A stretch of 64,000 nucleotides of DNA from Lucifuga dentata (GCA_014773175.1 VXCM01000802.1:121989-185988); one strand, 5' to 3'; counted from the first letter of the stretch, positions 12,342-25,706 are shown. The notes: generated by a model not told the origin, from the letters alone. Numbers and translations: made by a program.

Positions 12342-13265
12342 CTTTAAAGACAGTGCAAATGCATTATTCTTTTCACTTGATTCAAACAGTTTGCACAACC
12401 AATCACAGCTAATATTTTCTTTGTTAAAAAAAAAAAAAAAAAAAANAAAAAAAAAAAAAAAAAAAGCAAAAATATAGTACATAAGGACGTTACTGGTTGA
12501 GTTGGTTGACATACAGTAATTACCAGTACATTACTGGCAAAATTAAGTGGTCTTCTCGGTCATAATGTATTTTATCTTGCATCCTAAATATAAAGGGATG
12601 TTGACCAATGCAATAACTTATGATGTTGGGGCATAAGGTGGTGTTTTTAAGAGTAAATATACAGTATATAATGAAAAAGAGACAATAAGCAATCCCAAAA
12701 CATAAGATAGGCTGAAATTAACAAATTAAAACCACATTCCCACAGCAAGCTGTAGTATTCCCCAAACAAAGCATACAGGCTTTTCCAACTTCAGTAAAGC
12801 TCCTAAACTAGAAGATACCATTTGTACAAGTAAACATAGGGGTGAGATAAGAAAAATAACAAAGCAATAGCAAATGAATAGAAAAAAGTCATTAGTTTTT
12901 GTATACCAGTAAATGTTAAGATTTTAAGTATGCGCAGGAACAAAAACATACACACAGGCACCAATGTTAATCAAATTCATCAAGAGCAGTTTTCCACTCC
13001 TTTAACCACTGGACAGTGTGTGATAACAGCTCAGAGGATGTAATGATAATGACACACATCAGTTTTTAATCTACCAATTGAAGCGCAAATGACCTGCAAC
13101 TGCACTTCAACGGAAAAAAAAAAAAAAAAAGATCATTTACAAAATCATAATTTTTTGGAACACAAACTAAACTAAAAAATTTAAATAAACCTTGCTTTAT
13201 TTTTTGGCACTAATTAAAGTAAGCGATTAAATGGTTACAAAAATGGCTTGAAATCAATGATTAGA

Positions 13266-13279
13266 CTATATATATATAT

Positions 13280-13337
<58 letters not shown>
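13266..13337. repeat. (TA)n(GATA)n microsatellite
   Basis: A short (TA)n run is followed by about 14 GATA units. Confidence 0.93.
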
Positions 13338-16300
13338 TTGGATTTGCTGTATGGTGGACTGATAAAGATACTGTACAGTTGCAACATAATGCTTTTAATC
13401 CTGAATATATCAGCTAGTGGTCTTCACCATTACGTGATCATTTCATTAAAATACTTCCTGTCCTTCAGCAAAGTTGAGCCCGACAGTACCACCTAACTGT
13501 CAAGAGTATGATACTCCTGAAACATGTCTGACCTTTGGGTTTTTTCAAAAGATTTTTTTTTCTATAACTTACAGTACACAGTTACAGATGTGGGAGAATA
13601 AATCTCATGATTCCCTGCATGGAGCCACAGCTTAAATGTCAGGGCTTCACAGATGTCAGGGAAGTTCCCAGACTACAATTGACCACAGATGACCCCTCTG
13701 TATCTGATTATAAAGGCCTTCAAATCTAAAGAGGCTCTTTTCCAAGATAGATCAGGAACAGAAAAAAAGGGCAAGCTTCAAAATGTCAGCAATACAGGAC
13801 TCATATGATATGAGAGCTACGAGTCTATTGAAGGTGCTTTTGTTTTTGAGGCTCTCTAAATTACAGTTCAGGTCAAGCTGTTGGCATTGCTACATGCCAG
13901 CTCTTTATTTTGGCAAGATGGCTGTTTACATCATTGATTGGCTTATGGTAATGAGGTTTAGCAGGAGGTTTGGGATCACAAAATGTAGTTTAAAAAATAT
14001 ACACACTAAAGCTTGTACAGAATGTTTTATTGCTACTGAGCAACATTAGAACACGGATCATTTCCGCTCTTTGCTTCTTTGTCAGTCTCTTGATACTTGT
14101 TGATTGCTAATCAGGTTGCTGGGTTGCTGTTTAAGGGTAAAGGCATTCTAATTGGTCATTACAAAGTCAAATCATGGCCTCCTTTATGGGTCATTTAGTC
14201 AATTAAAGAGATCTGTTCCACAGCATTGCTAACGTTCAATCCCCTGCTGTGAAAATCACTTGATTGATAGAAATACATCCCTACGTTTACATCCGCTTGT
14301 CCCCTACAGAGTGAAGCATGCAAGCGCAAAGCCAGCATATAACAATTATGATGTTTTCAACATTTTTAACTGCATATTGAGCAAAAATAAGCACTAAGAT
14401 TATGTTCTCTGTGTATTATAACCAATTTTCCAGTGGATTCCTGTGATGGCACCCATGCTGCCAATAATGGCACCCTAATATGTTACCATAATATGTAACC
14501 ATAAAATATTCTCTTTCTGAGAACATTTTCTACGTATTGCTAATTTTCAATTTGTTGAGGTTTTTTCTTTTCTTTTTGTACTTCTTTCTTTTAGAGCGAC
14601 TATTTCATGTCTGTCCAGGGACTACAGATGAAAAATAGCCTTTTGGCTAATTCTGGCATATTTACAGGAATGTTTATTAATGTGCATTGTCCTTGCCAAA
14701 TAAACCAATAAATACATAAAATAAATAATAGAGGTTCACTGGAGCAGTGTGGAGCAGTGGTTCTCAAACTGTAGCATGTGCCACTAGTGGGATTTGAAGC
14801 AACCACCTAGAAGTATGCCAGATGACTCTGGAAATTTCAGCTGAAATCTGTGGAAGTTATGCTATTGCGACAACATATTTACCAATAAAATGGTGTTTAT
14901 TAAGATATATATATGAACTTTACATTACATTTTCTATGTGGGTGCAACTTTTTTTTAGGCATACTGCAAACTTCTCACACATGCATGGATCAGGTTTTTC
15001 CTGTGATTTTTCTTAAGAGTTGATGGCTTGTTGGTAAGATGGTACTTAGATCTATTGGTTTTCTCATCTTGTACCTAGCTGAAAATTTTGAGAACAGCTA
15101 TCGTGCATTGCCATTTATAGTGACTAAATATAATACGGATAATGATGACTATATACATATAAATTGGGCACCCCCCCNCCCCCCCCCCCCACACACACAC
15201 AAAAACATAAACAAAAACAAGAAACAAACAAAAAATTTAAAAAAAAGATACATGACATACCTACAAACAACTTAGAATCAACTCAGTAAACCAAACTAAA
15301 CATTTAAGAAACAACTGGTTATTTGCATCATTAGTGTATAATGTGGTCAGACAGCTCATTCTGCAATGCAGCTAATGTTCCCAAATAAAAAAAACAAATC
15401 TACAAAATTATGCATGATGGCCAACCAGTAGTATTGAAAGGCAGTCAGCCATTCATAGCAACTATTGTCTGAGAGCCGAGGACTTTATTATGGCTACAAG
15501 AAGATATGATGATCATTGCACAGACCTCTGTACAATCTCATTTTTTACTGCTTGGCCTGCCTGCAAAATGCAGGGGAAGTGTACTTTCTGTTATAAACAC
15601 ACAGAAAATTGCAACACATGGTTCAAAAAGTATGCCTGTGATGTACATGTACACAATAGTTCATTTAGACATAAAATAAAAGCACAGAATCTCTGGGTAC
15701 ATTTAAACAACTACATGCCAAATTAAAGTTTACAACACACAGGAAATATGTCACAAAGAAAATATATTTGATATTTTTATGTTTTGGAACATTTGAATAC
15801 TCATGCCTGATAAACCTTGTGAACACCAGCGGGTTTTTCTGTCATGTACCTTTCCTAAAACTGTGTTCACAGCAAAATGATGTTATCATATAACTGCTTA
15901 GTTCTTGATGCCAAAGCTGAAGTTAGTCAACACTGGTCTGAAACTAATATGCACATCTGGTGAAAATCAGTTTTCCACTCAAGTGAGCAATATGGCAGTT
16001 TTCAATATCCCTTCACCGTCATTTCTCGTGATTCAAGTAATTTCATATAGCTGCATGATCTCCCAGCAGGTCACTGCACAAACCAAAGCAGTCACTGTGA
16101 CCACAGCATGCCTTTATGGGCCATTAGGAGTTTAGATAATCTATCACATAATTTCATTTTTTTTTTTTTAAAGCCACATAACGTGAGAAGAATGCTTCAC
16201 AGCCATTTGAAAGTGCATTTGATTTTTTTTTTTTTCCATTCTTATTAAAGTTGTGTGGGCTGTGCCTTATGCCAAATGTAAATTACCTAAAAACTAAATA

Positions 16301-16474
16301 AAAGCATCAGCTCAGTGAATATCATGGAATCCAGACTAAGAAGATATTACCACTGAAGACTGCTGTTTTTATCTAGCTTAGCAACATCCAAAGAGGTCAT
16401 AGGTAACATAGGTAATCTATGTTGTTTGGTCATGTTTTCTTTCAGGCCCCCTAGTGGTACTTACGGTACGGTCT

Positions 16475-16601
16475 AATTATTGTACACACGCCAGATATTA
16501 TAATCAATAAAGTAATCCAAGCACTCAATAATCAAACNAATTATTGTACACACGCCAGATATTATAATCAATAAAGTAATCCAAGCACTCAATAATCAAA
16601 C
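16475..16601. other. Exact 63-bp duplication around an N (assembly join)
   Basis: AATTATTGTACACACGCCAG through CTCAATAATCAAAC occurs at 16475-16537 and 16539-16601, with N at 16538. Confidence 0.93.
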
Positions 16602-16983
16602 CCTAACCTCATAATGATCAGCACTGTGCTAAAAGCACACGTAAAAATCCACAAGTTTATGCATGTTGTGGTTTTTGTGTAATTAATATAAGTATGTGCC
16701 GGTAGCGCTGTTGCTTATACTAACAGGAAATCCATCTCGTTACAAACAATAGCCATTTAAAACATTTAAAAATTGTTTGAACATGCTAATTCACACACTG
16801 AAAAATCATTTACTAATATTTCAATAACAGCAAACAGTGAAAACCACAAATAAAGTCCAATAATGCATTTACGAGTCTGCTCACGGTATAGTAAACAGAC
16901 AGGTGCATGTAATTACCCATCGAAATATAACATTCGTCTCAGCCATAACACCGCTAAAATATGAAATAAATTTGCAATCTTAC

Positions 16984-17041
16984 CGTCATTTTGAAGCTGA
17001 GAGTGTTCTAAAATAGAATCCGATATTGAATTTGTCTCCAT
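16984..17041 (-). CDS. Possible initiator exon of an unrecognised minus-strand transcript
   Basis: On the minus strand an ATG in a CpG-richer setting opens 19 codons (METNSISDSILEHSQLQND) plus one base, then a donor matching consensus (GACG|gtaaga). The upstream 100-150 bp contain several CpGs and ACGCAC words, unlike the surrounding intron. The peptide was not recognised. It could be the first exon of a small gene, a transposon-encoded exon, or chance. No downstream exon was identified, and an assembly join lies at 16538. It does not fit luzp2. Confidence 0.25.
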
Positions 17042-18159
17042 TATTCCATTTCAGTTAAAATCCCATCACATCCGCATGTAGTTCCGTTGTGTGCCAAGCT
17101 CGTGCGTAAAAGTACCCAATCATTACGCACGGATTTAGCTTCGTCCCGCCTTAACTGATTTGATTAACATGTATTCCATCCAATAGAAGACATTATAAGC
17201 TTAAAAAACGATGCATAACATGCCCCAATGCAGTTAGGTTTCACTTCACAAGGGCCAGTGGCAAATGTAGTTTTTTGGGCACATGTGACGCAAACCCATA
17301 TTTTTTTTTTTTTTTTTTTTTTTTACATAATCCATTTTTCTTCATATTTTTTTTTTAGTTATTTACAAAATACTTGTAATTACCTCCCATAAGTTATCTG
17401 TTCAAAGAAGTTTATTATGTATTTAAATATTACAATGCACATTTTAGCCATTTTGGAGAGGTTTGGCACACCTGAGTTCATTATTTATCCAAATATGACA
17501 CTGCACATTTTTGGACAGTTTGGCACACCTAAGGCCTAGGGATACTGTGCAGAAAATGCTTTATAAAACCTCTTTACTTTCAGCTATCAAGCTCAATTTT
17601 GGTACATGTGAAAAGGAATTTTTGCATGACACAACTGTGCACTTTAAAGAGTTTTATTACGCATTTTGAAGAATATTGATGTAAAACTAAAATATTTCGT
17701 GTTCGATTTTTTAAAACTTGGATTTCTTTTACTTGTATTTTCATTTAGATTAATACATTTTGTGATTAAAGATTTTAAATCTAATGGAACAACTGTCTTC
17801 TGTAAGTGTAAGGCCTTGCAATGTTTCTATAATGTGTATATGGAGAGTTAAAAGCATAAAAACAAGCAAATAATCTAGGCGAACATTGACAGTTACTGCA
17901 TCAATACAGTAGATCATATCCTCTTACTTAAAATAAGACCTAATGGTTTGGTAAGGCAGCCATCAAAAACTTGACATTAACTTTTCACTTTTCATTCCAA
18001 AGACAACATCTTGTGGGATTCCCCAAGGTAGCATCTTAGGGCTATTATTCTTTTCATTTTACAATAAGTGTCATGTGATGTTTATATTGACAATGCTGTA
18101 TTGTTAGTGTAACTAACAAGTCTAGAACATACAGTATGTTCAGCGCCGATGGAAAAGAT

Positions 18160-18915
18160 ATTGGCCCAGATTCATAAAATGCTAGTGCATGATTTACCGT
18201 ATCGCAATGCGCAAATATCATAGCACAACCATGTTCCTTCATTCATAAAGAAACTGTTACCAACATATTTTAGCATTTGCCTTGAAAGAGGATTTACTGT
18301 GATATTTCTTATTTGCATGTCACAGTAGCTATTCATAAAACAAACCGACTCGCAAAAATTAAGACCTGCTGGTGGTAAATTTCAACGGTATGAAATCTGG
18401 GCGACATTTAAAACAGTATTCGCCTCACATATCAGTGGTCAATAACTTTGATAGATAAACTCACTCAGCTGATCAGTCAGTTTTTAAATGATGAGTTTTG
18501 ATCCGATCTTACATTCTTGTGGTGCTCTGTTCATTCATAATCTCACCTGCTGCGCTGCGCACGTTTGAGTTCCTCACCTCTTCCACCCCCTACAGTGCGA
18601 TTACACTATAGAGGTTAATATGCACATTAGCTGTTATTTTTGTGTCATTCTCTTAAAATGAGGAGCTCTAACACAATGTATATTTATTTTGCCCATTTAT
18701 CACTTTAAAACCACATTAACCAAGATAAATGGTGGCTGATAAATATGCAGCAGCTCATTAACATGCTAATCTTCATTGGCTTTTACCTGTCACACCTCAC
18801 CACAACGCCACCTTCATGTGACAGTGTTGTGCTGAGTATCATAGAAGTTTTATGAACGAGCTTCAATTATCACGGTGCACATTTAGGACAACACTACACT
18901 CTTAGCGCCATTTTT
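18160..18915 (+). mobile_element. Family B MITE, longest uninterrupted copy
   Basis: This roughly 750-bp copy runs from ATTCATAAAATGCTAGTGCA through CACAACCATGTTCCTTCATT, AAAAATTAAGACCTGCTGGT, CAGCAGCTCATTAACATGCT and TTTATGAACGAGCTTCAATT to about CTCTTAGCGCCA. The same ordered words occur at 54486-56072, where an inserted element splits them. Shorter copies are at 47396, 20838 and 49110. It has no coding capacity. Its right end abuts a poly-T and the (TA)n block at 18935. Confidence 0.8.
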
Positions 18916-18934
18916 TTTTTGTTTTGTTTTGTTT

Positions 18935-19063
18935 TATATATATATACGTATACATATATGTATATATATATATATATGTATATATACGTATATATATGTA
19001 TATATACGTATACGTATATATATGTATATATACGTATATATATGTATATGTATGTATATATTG
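18935..19063. repeat. (TA)n block with ACGT and ATGT interruptions
   Basis: About 130 bp alternate TATATA with TACGTA and TATGTA. It is almost fully self-complementary and could form cruciforms. It follows the family B copy at 18160. Confidence 0.85.
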
Positions 19064-20661
19064 TCGTTTGGTTGCCAGATAATATGCTTTACCTTCATTT
19101 AGGGAAACTTAGGGAGACTTTTTTTCTTTTTTTTTTTTTTTTNCAGAAAATAAGAAAATGTCCAGAATTTTCAAAAGAAAAAAAAAAAGTAGACCAAACT
19201 GTAACTTTTAATCATTTGAAATTTGTCTTAATAACATTTGCTTTAAGCATTAAATGGCATAGCCTGCCCTGAAAACGTATCAATTTAAAGATCACATTCA
19301 TGGCCAAAAGGAGGATTCTTAATAGAGCTGTCCTTAGAAGACCTCTGTGGAAATAAACTTTCTTTATCATCTTTTTATCCTCTGTAATTTTGCTGATATC
19401 TTTCTGCTCATTTTGTTGGTGTCTTGGCCAGCTTTCACTTGCAAAACCAATTTTTATCTCAGTGAGGCTAACCTGGATATATAAAGGTTGAGGACTCGTA
19501 TCTGTCTGTCCATGGCATTGTGACGGAGGCTCTGTCTTTGTTTGCAGTTGGATTTACTGAGGAGCATTCTGTGTATCTGATTGCCAAAAGTCAATTAAGT
19601 GACCAGTGCTGCTGGATTTAATTTGTCACAGTATTGGTCCAGAGGGATTTCATTTGACATTTTTATTCATCCTATTTCCATGTAACTGACAGGCAGACAA
19701 GCCACTCTGCTGCTGTGACACAAATAACATTAATGAAAACATCCAACCTATTACACTATAACACTGTTAGAAACTGTCGCAAATGCATGTTGCATTTATG
19801 GACCCATTTTGTTTTGATGTTATTTGGTGGTGTATTTTGTTTATGAGCCATATAGCAGATAATTTGGTGTCATAAACTATGCAGCTACAATGGCATTTCC
19901 ACCAGTTTTCAGCTGTCTAACGTATCAGAGGTAAATGTCAACTTTTGGTGTCAGCTCCTCAGAATCAAAGAGTAAGCACTTTTATTTTGAGCCGCTATTT
20001 TATAGCAAATTCAGTGGTCATATAAGCTGAAATTTACTGTTGAAGAGATTCATTTCATAACCAATACAGGCCACAATAATAATGATCAAAGACAAACTTT
20101 AATTTTAAACTTTAACCTAGCAGGTTAAATGACAATATTTATGTGTGCATATTATTGAAAACAGCAAACTCTCACCCAGTCCATCATGACGTTCTGGTAC
20201 ACACAGGAAGTCATTAAGCCTCTGGAATCTTAAAATCAATTTTTCAATTTTCATCGAACCTGGCTTTTATTTGCCATCTACATTGGCAATAAGGACTTAG
20301 TGAGCCCTTTGGAAGTTCTTGAATTTCTCTGCTGATATTTCATTGAACATAATCCAGACTGATGAACCTGTTTAATACCAGGTACAATCTACTTTAGCAT
20401 CAGTACCCTCTACCGAAACTTATTTTAGTTTAGACCCATTCCTCCCTTCAGAAATTGCTTCACTTCATCAATTTTTGTGGGATTTCTTGCATGAATGCTT
20501 CTCTTCAAATCGTGACACAATGTACAGTGTCTACAAACAATGTCATACATTAAATTACAAAGAAAACATTAATTCTCTGCTTTGGAGCTCTGCATTTTAA
20601 GAGACTGACACAACTATAAGAGAGACGAGAGATCCATACACCTGGAGTCCAGCACACAGGA

Positions 20662-20662
20662 C

Positions 20663-20720
<58 letters not shown>

Positions 20721-20729
20721 GAGAGAGAT
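20662..20729. repeat. (GT)n(GA)n microsatellite
   Basis: About 12 GT units are followed by about 20 GA units with one GACA interruption. Confidence 0.93.
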
Positions 20730-20837
20730 GCAGAGTGCAGTGTATGAGGCTTGAGAAAGGGTATAGTGCCACTAGAATGTGCATAAGATCAGATCAAAAC
20801 TCACCATTTAAATAAACTGAGCAAAATTAAATATAAA

Positions 20838-21066
20838 ATGTCTTTATCATTGACACATGAGGCAAATACAGTTTAAAATGTCACCAAGAACTGCTGCTAA
20901 ACAAGTTTTAATTTTTGCATGATGGTGAGTTTTATGAATCACTTTCCTGACATGTAAATAAGGAAATACTGTAGTAAGGCTAAAATATGCTGCTAACAGA
21001 CATTTATGAATGAGGGTGCATGGTTGTGTGACGATATTTGCCCTCATCATATGTTAAATCTGGCAT
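20838..21066 (-). mobile_element. Family B MITE, left-half fragment
   Basis: Reverse-complemented, this reads AATACAATGCCAGATTTAAC, then GGGCAAATATCG, CACAACCATGCACCCTCATT and TTTCCTTATTTACATGTCAG. These match the left part of the copies at 47396 and 54486. It abuts the Tc1 relic at 21068. Confidence 0.75.
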
Positions 21067-21067
21067 T

Positions 21068-21500
21068 GTATTTTATTAATTCCATCATTCTGTTGTAGAT
21101 TTACTTGTGTGTTTTGGGTCATTGCCTTTTGGCTTCATCCAACTTTTTTAAAGGTTCAATTGATGGACCACTACCCTGACATTTTCCTGTAAAATTTCTT
21201 GATGAATTTGGAATTCATTATAGCCTCAGTGTCTGCAAACTGTCCAGGCCCTGAAGCAGCAAAGCAGCCTAAAGCCTTGATGTTCCCTCCACCAAGCTTT
21301 GCTGCTGGGATGCCTCCAGTGCTTCTAAACATAATGTTGTGCATTTCTGCCAAAATGTTTTACAGAACATTTTTCCAGAAGCCTTATGGAACGTCAAGGT
21401 GGTCTTTTGCAAACTTGAGGCATGCAGAAATGTTTTTTTTTTTTTTTTTTTTTTTTAAGTGGTTCCCTTCCAAACCACCAACTCTATGAACATCATTTTT
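21068..21500 (-). pseudogene. Tc1-like transposase relic 2
   Basis: Minus-strand frame 21171-21353 includes GGGNIKALGCFAASGPGQFA, closely resembling the Tc1 motif GGGSIMVWGCFAASGPGQL. It is preceded by AEMHNIMFRSTGG, which corresponds to the Tc1 region after the second catalytic aspartate block. Stops and a poly-T tract (21431-21456) interrupt the rest. This segment and relic 1 share the word order on the plus strand (CTGTCCAGGCCCTGAAGCAG). Only the middle of the transposase is recognisable. Confidence 0.75.
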
Positions 21501-21967
21501 ATGCAGTGACACATAAAGCACGACATCAGCAAGTTTTGAATATTTTCTGCACAAATTAAAAAAAAATAAAAAATAAAAAAAATAAAAATCCAAAAGTTAA
21601 CTTTTCTGGAAAATATTCTGATGTGCTGTATTTCTATGGAATTTTTAACAATTTCTATTCTGTAAACAATAAATGAGCCCTTAAAACCTTCTAGGTGACA
21701 AATAAATGACAAATGAATGAAAGTGAATGAAAAGCAAAAATCAAAAAATATTTTAAGAGTCCAGAGGAGTAAATGAAAGGGAAATAAAATATGAAGCAGG
21801 TCGAGAGAAAGTGGACAGTTTACATCACCAGTAAATTATAATGAATTAATCCTTTGTGATTAAATAAATCCCCACTGAAAGCAGATTGAGAACAAATTAA
21901 AAGCAAAATAAGATTTTGCATGAGCTGAGATTTAAATCAACTTTAAAATAATAATATGAGGACTCAC

Positions 21968-22030
21968 CTCTTGTTGTAAATCCTTGATGATCTTGGTTTT
22001 TTTCTCCATCTCCACTTTTAGAAACTTGAT
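21968..22030 (-). CDS. luzp2: luzp2 coding exon D (human residues ~112-132 equivalent)
   Basis: This 63-bp minus-strand exon (21 codons, phase 0 at both ends) has acceptor tttctgttctcag and a consensus donor GAG|gtgagt. It encodes IKFLKVEMEKKTKIIKDLQQ followed by E, matching LUZP2 INFLKTEVERKSKMIRDLQN followed by E. The next exon should start with a sequence like NKSLKNKLLSG. I looked for it on the minus strand between 1 and 21967 and did not see it, so the following intron probably exceeds 21.9 kb. The polypyrimidine tract upstream of the acceptor is a long poly-T on the minus strand, interrupted by an assembly N at 22077. The tract length in the real genome is therefore unknown. Confidence 0.93.
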
Positions 22031-22253
22031 CTGAGAACAGAAAAGACAACAACAACAAAAAAAAAAAAAAAAAAAANAAAAAAAAAAAAAAAAAAAATCA
22101 AGAATGTTCCAGTATTAATGCTTTATAATAAAAACCTGAAGAGGTAAAACAAAAACCAATAACTGAAGAATCTGGGAGAAAATGTGATTTTAGAAATACC
22201 ACATGAAGTTAAAATATTCAACAATTTAACAGTTTATTGATTTTTTTTCTTTA

Positions 22254-22747
22254 CTAAAAGGACATACCAGTGATTTTGCATGCTTAAATACAATAAATAC
22301 ATGCATACACATTACTTTACTGACAACCAATTTCCAAAACATAAAACCAGATTCTAAGTTTTCTGTTACTTTGCCAAATCCCCTAATCTTTCAAAGACAA
22401 ATGTTCAGGTGATAACAACAACTTTAAAATTCAAAGTTTCTCCTGCTAACACTTCATCCAAATGTAGAAGGCACAGTCTTTATAATTTTTCTGTAAAAGC
22501 CATCTTTTTTCTGGGACTATATTCCCTGGTGGAGACGTGCTTTCTCTTCCATATAGTTCCATGTTAGATCAGTTCGATAAAGTTACTTTGACAAAAAACA
22601 AACCAAAAAAAAAAAAAAAAAACTTAATAGTCATAGTGTTCGCTGTAATGCATTTAGGAAATGGTTGACAGCTGTGTAATGTGCGTATGCTGGTTGTATA
22701 CTGTATATTGGGCTTAAACATGCAAAATCGCCAGTATTGTCCTTTAA
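22254..22747 (+). mobile_element. Family A MITE, copy 4 (internal deletion)
   Basis: This is a forward copy starting CTAAAAGGACATACCAG and ending GCCAGTATTGTCCTTTAA, about 500 bp. The part carrying the CAAGTCTCTACAAGTTG segment is missing. A poly-A run around 22606-22622 sits near the deletion point. It lies about 220 bp upstream of the luzp2 exon D acceptor. Confidence 0.9.
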
Positions 22748-24878
22748 TTACTTTGGTGCAATTGCTGTGAATCCAGTCTAATATGTGATTTGTTCCTTTT
22801 AACCAATTTTTATTGCCAAGTACTGCAGACTAGAGACTGAAGCCTTTTCCATGGTTACAGCAATTCACTGTCCTCAGTGTAACATTACAGATGCTGTATT
22901 ATATTTTACACTTAAGGGCACTGCCACAAATGAATGTACGACTGACAAGAGCACAAAACATTCATTTCATTAGCTAAATTCAAAGTCACTTTTCTGTTTT
23001 ATTAATTTTTCAGTAAGGCACCCTTGGGAGCCGTAAACTAGACCTCACCCATTAACTCACATCCCCCAGCAGGGCCTGATAACAGCAAAGTTCACATTTG
23101 AGCCTTTCAATCACTGCCACCGCCCTGAGGAATGGTTAAAAAATGAGTTAAAAAAAATAAAGAAATAAAATAAAATAAAGTGGTTTTAACGTTGGGGTTT
23201 TTAATCGATGTCACACAGCAAGAAAGGAGTAAATAATCTGCCTTTATGCAGTAGAAGCTCAGCGTGCTGATACCAACATAACACAAACTGTCAGCATTTA
23301 ATTCATTGTGAGCAATGTTGGTAGACCAGTGCTATATCAAAGTTCAAAATTTACATGAACATACCTTCATCCTTTAATAGTTTGCTTTGGTAAAGCACAT
23401 GCTGAGTTTCAGTATCTCATTGAAAATGTACTATCAGTTAGTATAATTATAAGTATCATCGAGCCATCCCTACCACTCGGCTAAACTAAAGTAGACGTTC
23501 TAATCATTTGGTAAAGGCTTAAAATAACTTGTAAGATAGAGCGATAAAAACATTATTATTGTGTGAAGGGACTAAGAAATGCAAATAAATATATACTTTT
23601 TTTTCATTGCATTTTTCTTCATTAACAGGACAAACTGGCAGAAGCACATGGACAATATAGTATTATTTTACTATACAGTAAAATTTAAGAACACATTTTC
23701 ATTTTTTACTGGCTCACCCATCAGATCTTAAATAATTTACCTCAGATAAAAATGCTGCCCTACATTATAATCCTCTGGTGTCTTACAAAATAATTTAATA
23801 TAACATTTCAAGAAATGTTTCACCATGACTGTTTGATTGCACCATGTCCAATCCAACTGAGGCACTATTCCTGCACTTTGACTGCCGGCTATCTGCTGTG
23901 TGCCTGATTTAATAGCCCATATGCTTACTGTATCACAGTGATATCATTGTTTATCAGAATCCTGCCATCATGAGCTCAGCATGTTGTGGTTGAACAGGTC
24001 TCCTCATGACTTGTTTATAGCAGTCATGCAGGGGCTCAAATACAAGCTGCAGCTTGCAAACTGCTGCCATAGGTTAAAGACTGAATTCAGTGTATGAGAG
24101 ATAGTTCAAGGTTTCTTTTTTTCTTTCCATTTTTATTCTCAAAAGATGGGTGTAAAGCACTGTGCGTCCTTGAGAGAGGTCATGTAGATAATCCTGAGGA
24201 CAAAGAGGAAAAGATTCATGGTCTTGCACACTTTATACCAGGTAGTTACCCCAAGGAGCTGTAAACCAGACCTCACCGGTTGACTCAGATCCCCAAGCAG
24301 GCCATGATAACATCAAAGTTCATGTTTGAGTCAGTCACTGCCGCTGCCTTCGGGAATGCTTGAAAAACACATCTTGCTGCAAATGTTTGGCTTTTTCATT
24401 GAGGCGAAGGTGTAAAGAAGGAGGAGGAAAATGAAAACAGCTTCTACGCTGTTACAGGTTGAACTTCAAAAATTAATTTTTGACACGTGGATAGAAGAGC
24501 AAAACAAACGAAAATAAAATAAAATGACTGCTATGCCATCCTGGCATATTCTAAGATGATAACGTTATTATTATGGTTAACTTCTTTGCAAAGAAGTGCA
24601 TATATCCAGCCATTCAACAGACATGGAGCAACATTAGCAACCCACTTATGTTTCTTATGAATGCATGTCAGGATTAGTCAAATATTCACTCTCATTTTGC
24701 TCTGTTTTGGTCTCAACTGACTTCTGAGAAACTATGGCAAAGCTCATTTTTTTCCTCATTTCACATTATATGTACCGTAATTTGATTTGATGTTAATATC
24801 AAATGCATTGATTAATGCAGGTGCATTTATGAGCTACAAAGGGCAATGCTATCTCTATGCTCTGTCGGCATAGCATTA

Positions 24879-24947
24879 GTTGATTTAACTGAGATATCTT
24901 CCTGCACTGCACCATGTGATGTAGGAAGATGTCTCAGTTAAATCAAC
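24879..24947. repeat. Inverted repeat with 28-bp arms
   Basis: The left arm GTTGATTTAACTGAGATATC-TTCCTGCA and the right arm TGTAGGAAGATGTCTCAGTT-AAATCAAC pair at 26 of 28 positions around a 13-base loop. Confidence 0.85.
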
Positions 24948-25228
24948 GCGTAATGTATACTCAGTGGTCCAAAAAACTAGAAACACCTGTTCATTGGAAT
25001 ACAATCCAAAACAACAGTCCTGCAATAAATGCTAACTTTATGAAATTAATAATTTTAGTTGCTGTTGACTCCTTTGTCAGAGATGTGTTGATTCATCTCT
25101 GATCATTTTTGAGGCTGGAGTCTGTGTTGTTGTTTTACTGGACTGCATTATATGGCACATGTTCATGTTTCTAATATTTTGATTCCTCCATATAAGTGAA
25201 TGAATTGGACAAAATACTAGAAACAACC

Positions 25229-25675
25229 TTAAAGGACCATACCAGTGATTTTGCATGTTTAAGCCTTATATACACAACCCATTCATGCCACTGATGACCA
25301 ATCTCTAAAACAGAAAACCGTATTTTAAATTTCCTCTTAATTTTCCAAAATCGCTAATCTTTCAAAATCAAATGCCCAGGTGATACACCCACCTTAAAAT
25401 CAAATGTTTTGCCTTCTAACTCTTATGCATGATTGTAGAAGGCATGGTCATATAAATTTCTTTGTTCTTTCTTCTCCTGGGACTATAGTTCTTGGAGGAG
25501 ACATATTTGTCTTCCATCCAGCTCCATGTTGGATTGGTTAAATAAAGCTACTTTGAGAAAAAAATTTAAGACATATTCGTGATGGATTACTTATCTCAAG
25601 CACGTTTTGTGTTTCTACAAGCTGATTTTTTAGCGTACTGGAATGAACTGAAACCAATGACAGACTGGAAGCTAC

Positions 25676-25706
<31 letters not shown>

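Larger units (their letters stand above)
1..21967 (-). other. luzp2: Presumed luzp2 intron downstream of exon D (no exon seen)
   Basis: No luzp2 exon was recognised here. What can be supported is listed separately: MITE families A and B, two Tc1 transposase relics, a LINE ORF2 relic, a SINE, simple repeats and seven single-N joins. Stretches such as 250-1740, 2000-3100, 3750-5200, 6000-7900, 10300-11700, 12500-15900 and 19300-20600 are AT-rich with many stops in all frames. I see no coding signal in them. The interval is called an intron because exon D needs at least one more downstream exon. Confidence 0.6.

Noticed and set aside
18919..19272. Plus-strand frame of 117 codons rich in tyrosine and isoleucine
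   Set aside because: It is a direct reading of the (TA)n/(TACG)n block and crosses an N.
1..21967. The luzp2 exon following exon D (expected to start like NKSLKNKLLSG)
   Set aside because: No matching minus-strand segment with a suitable acceptor was found by eye. A profile search would be decisive.
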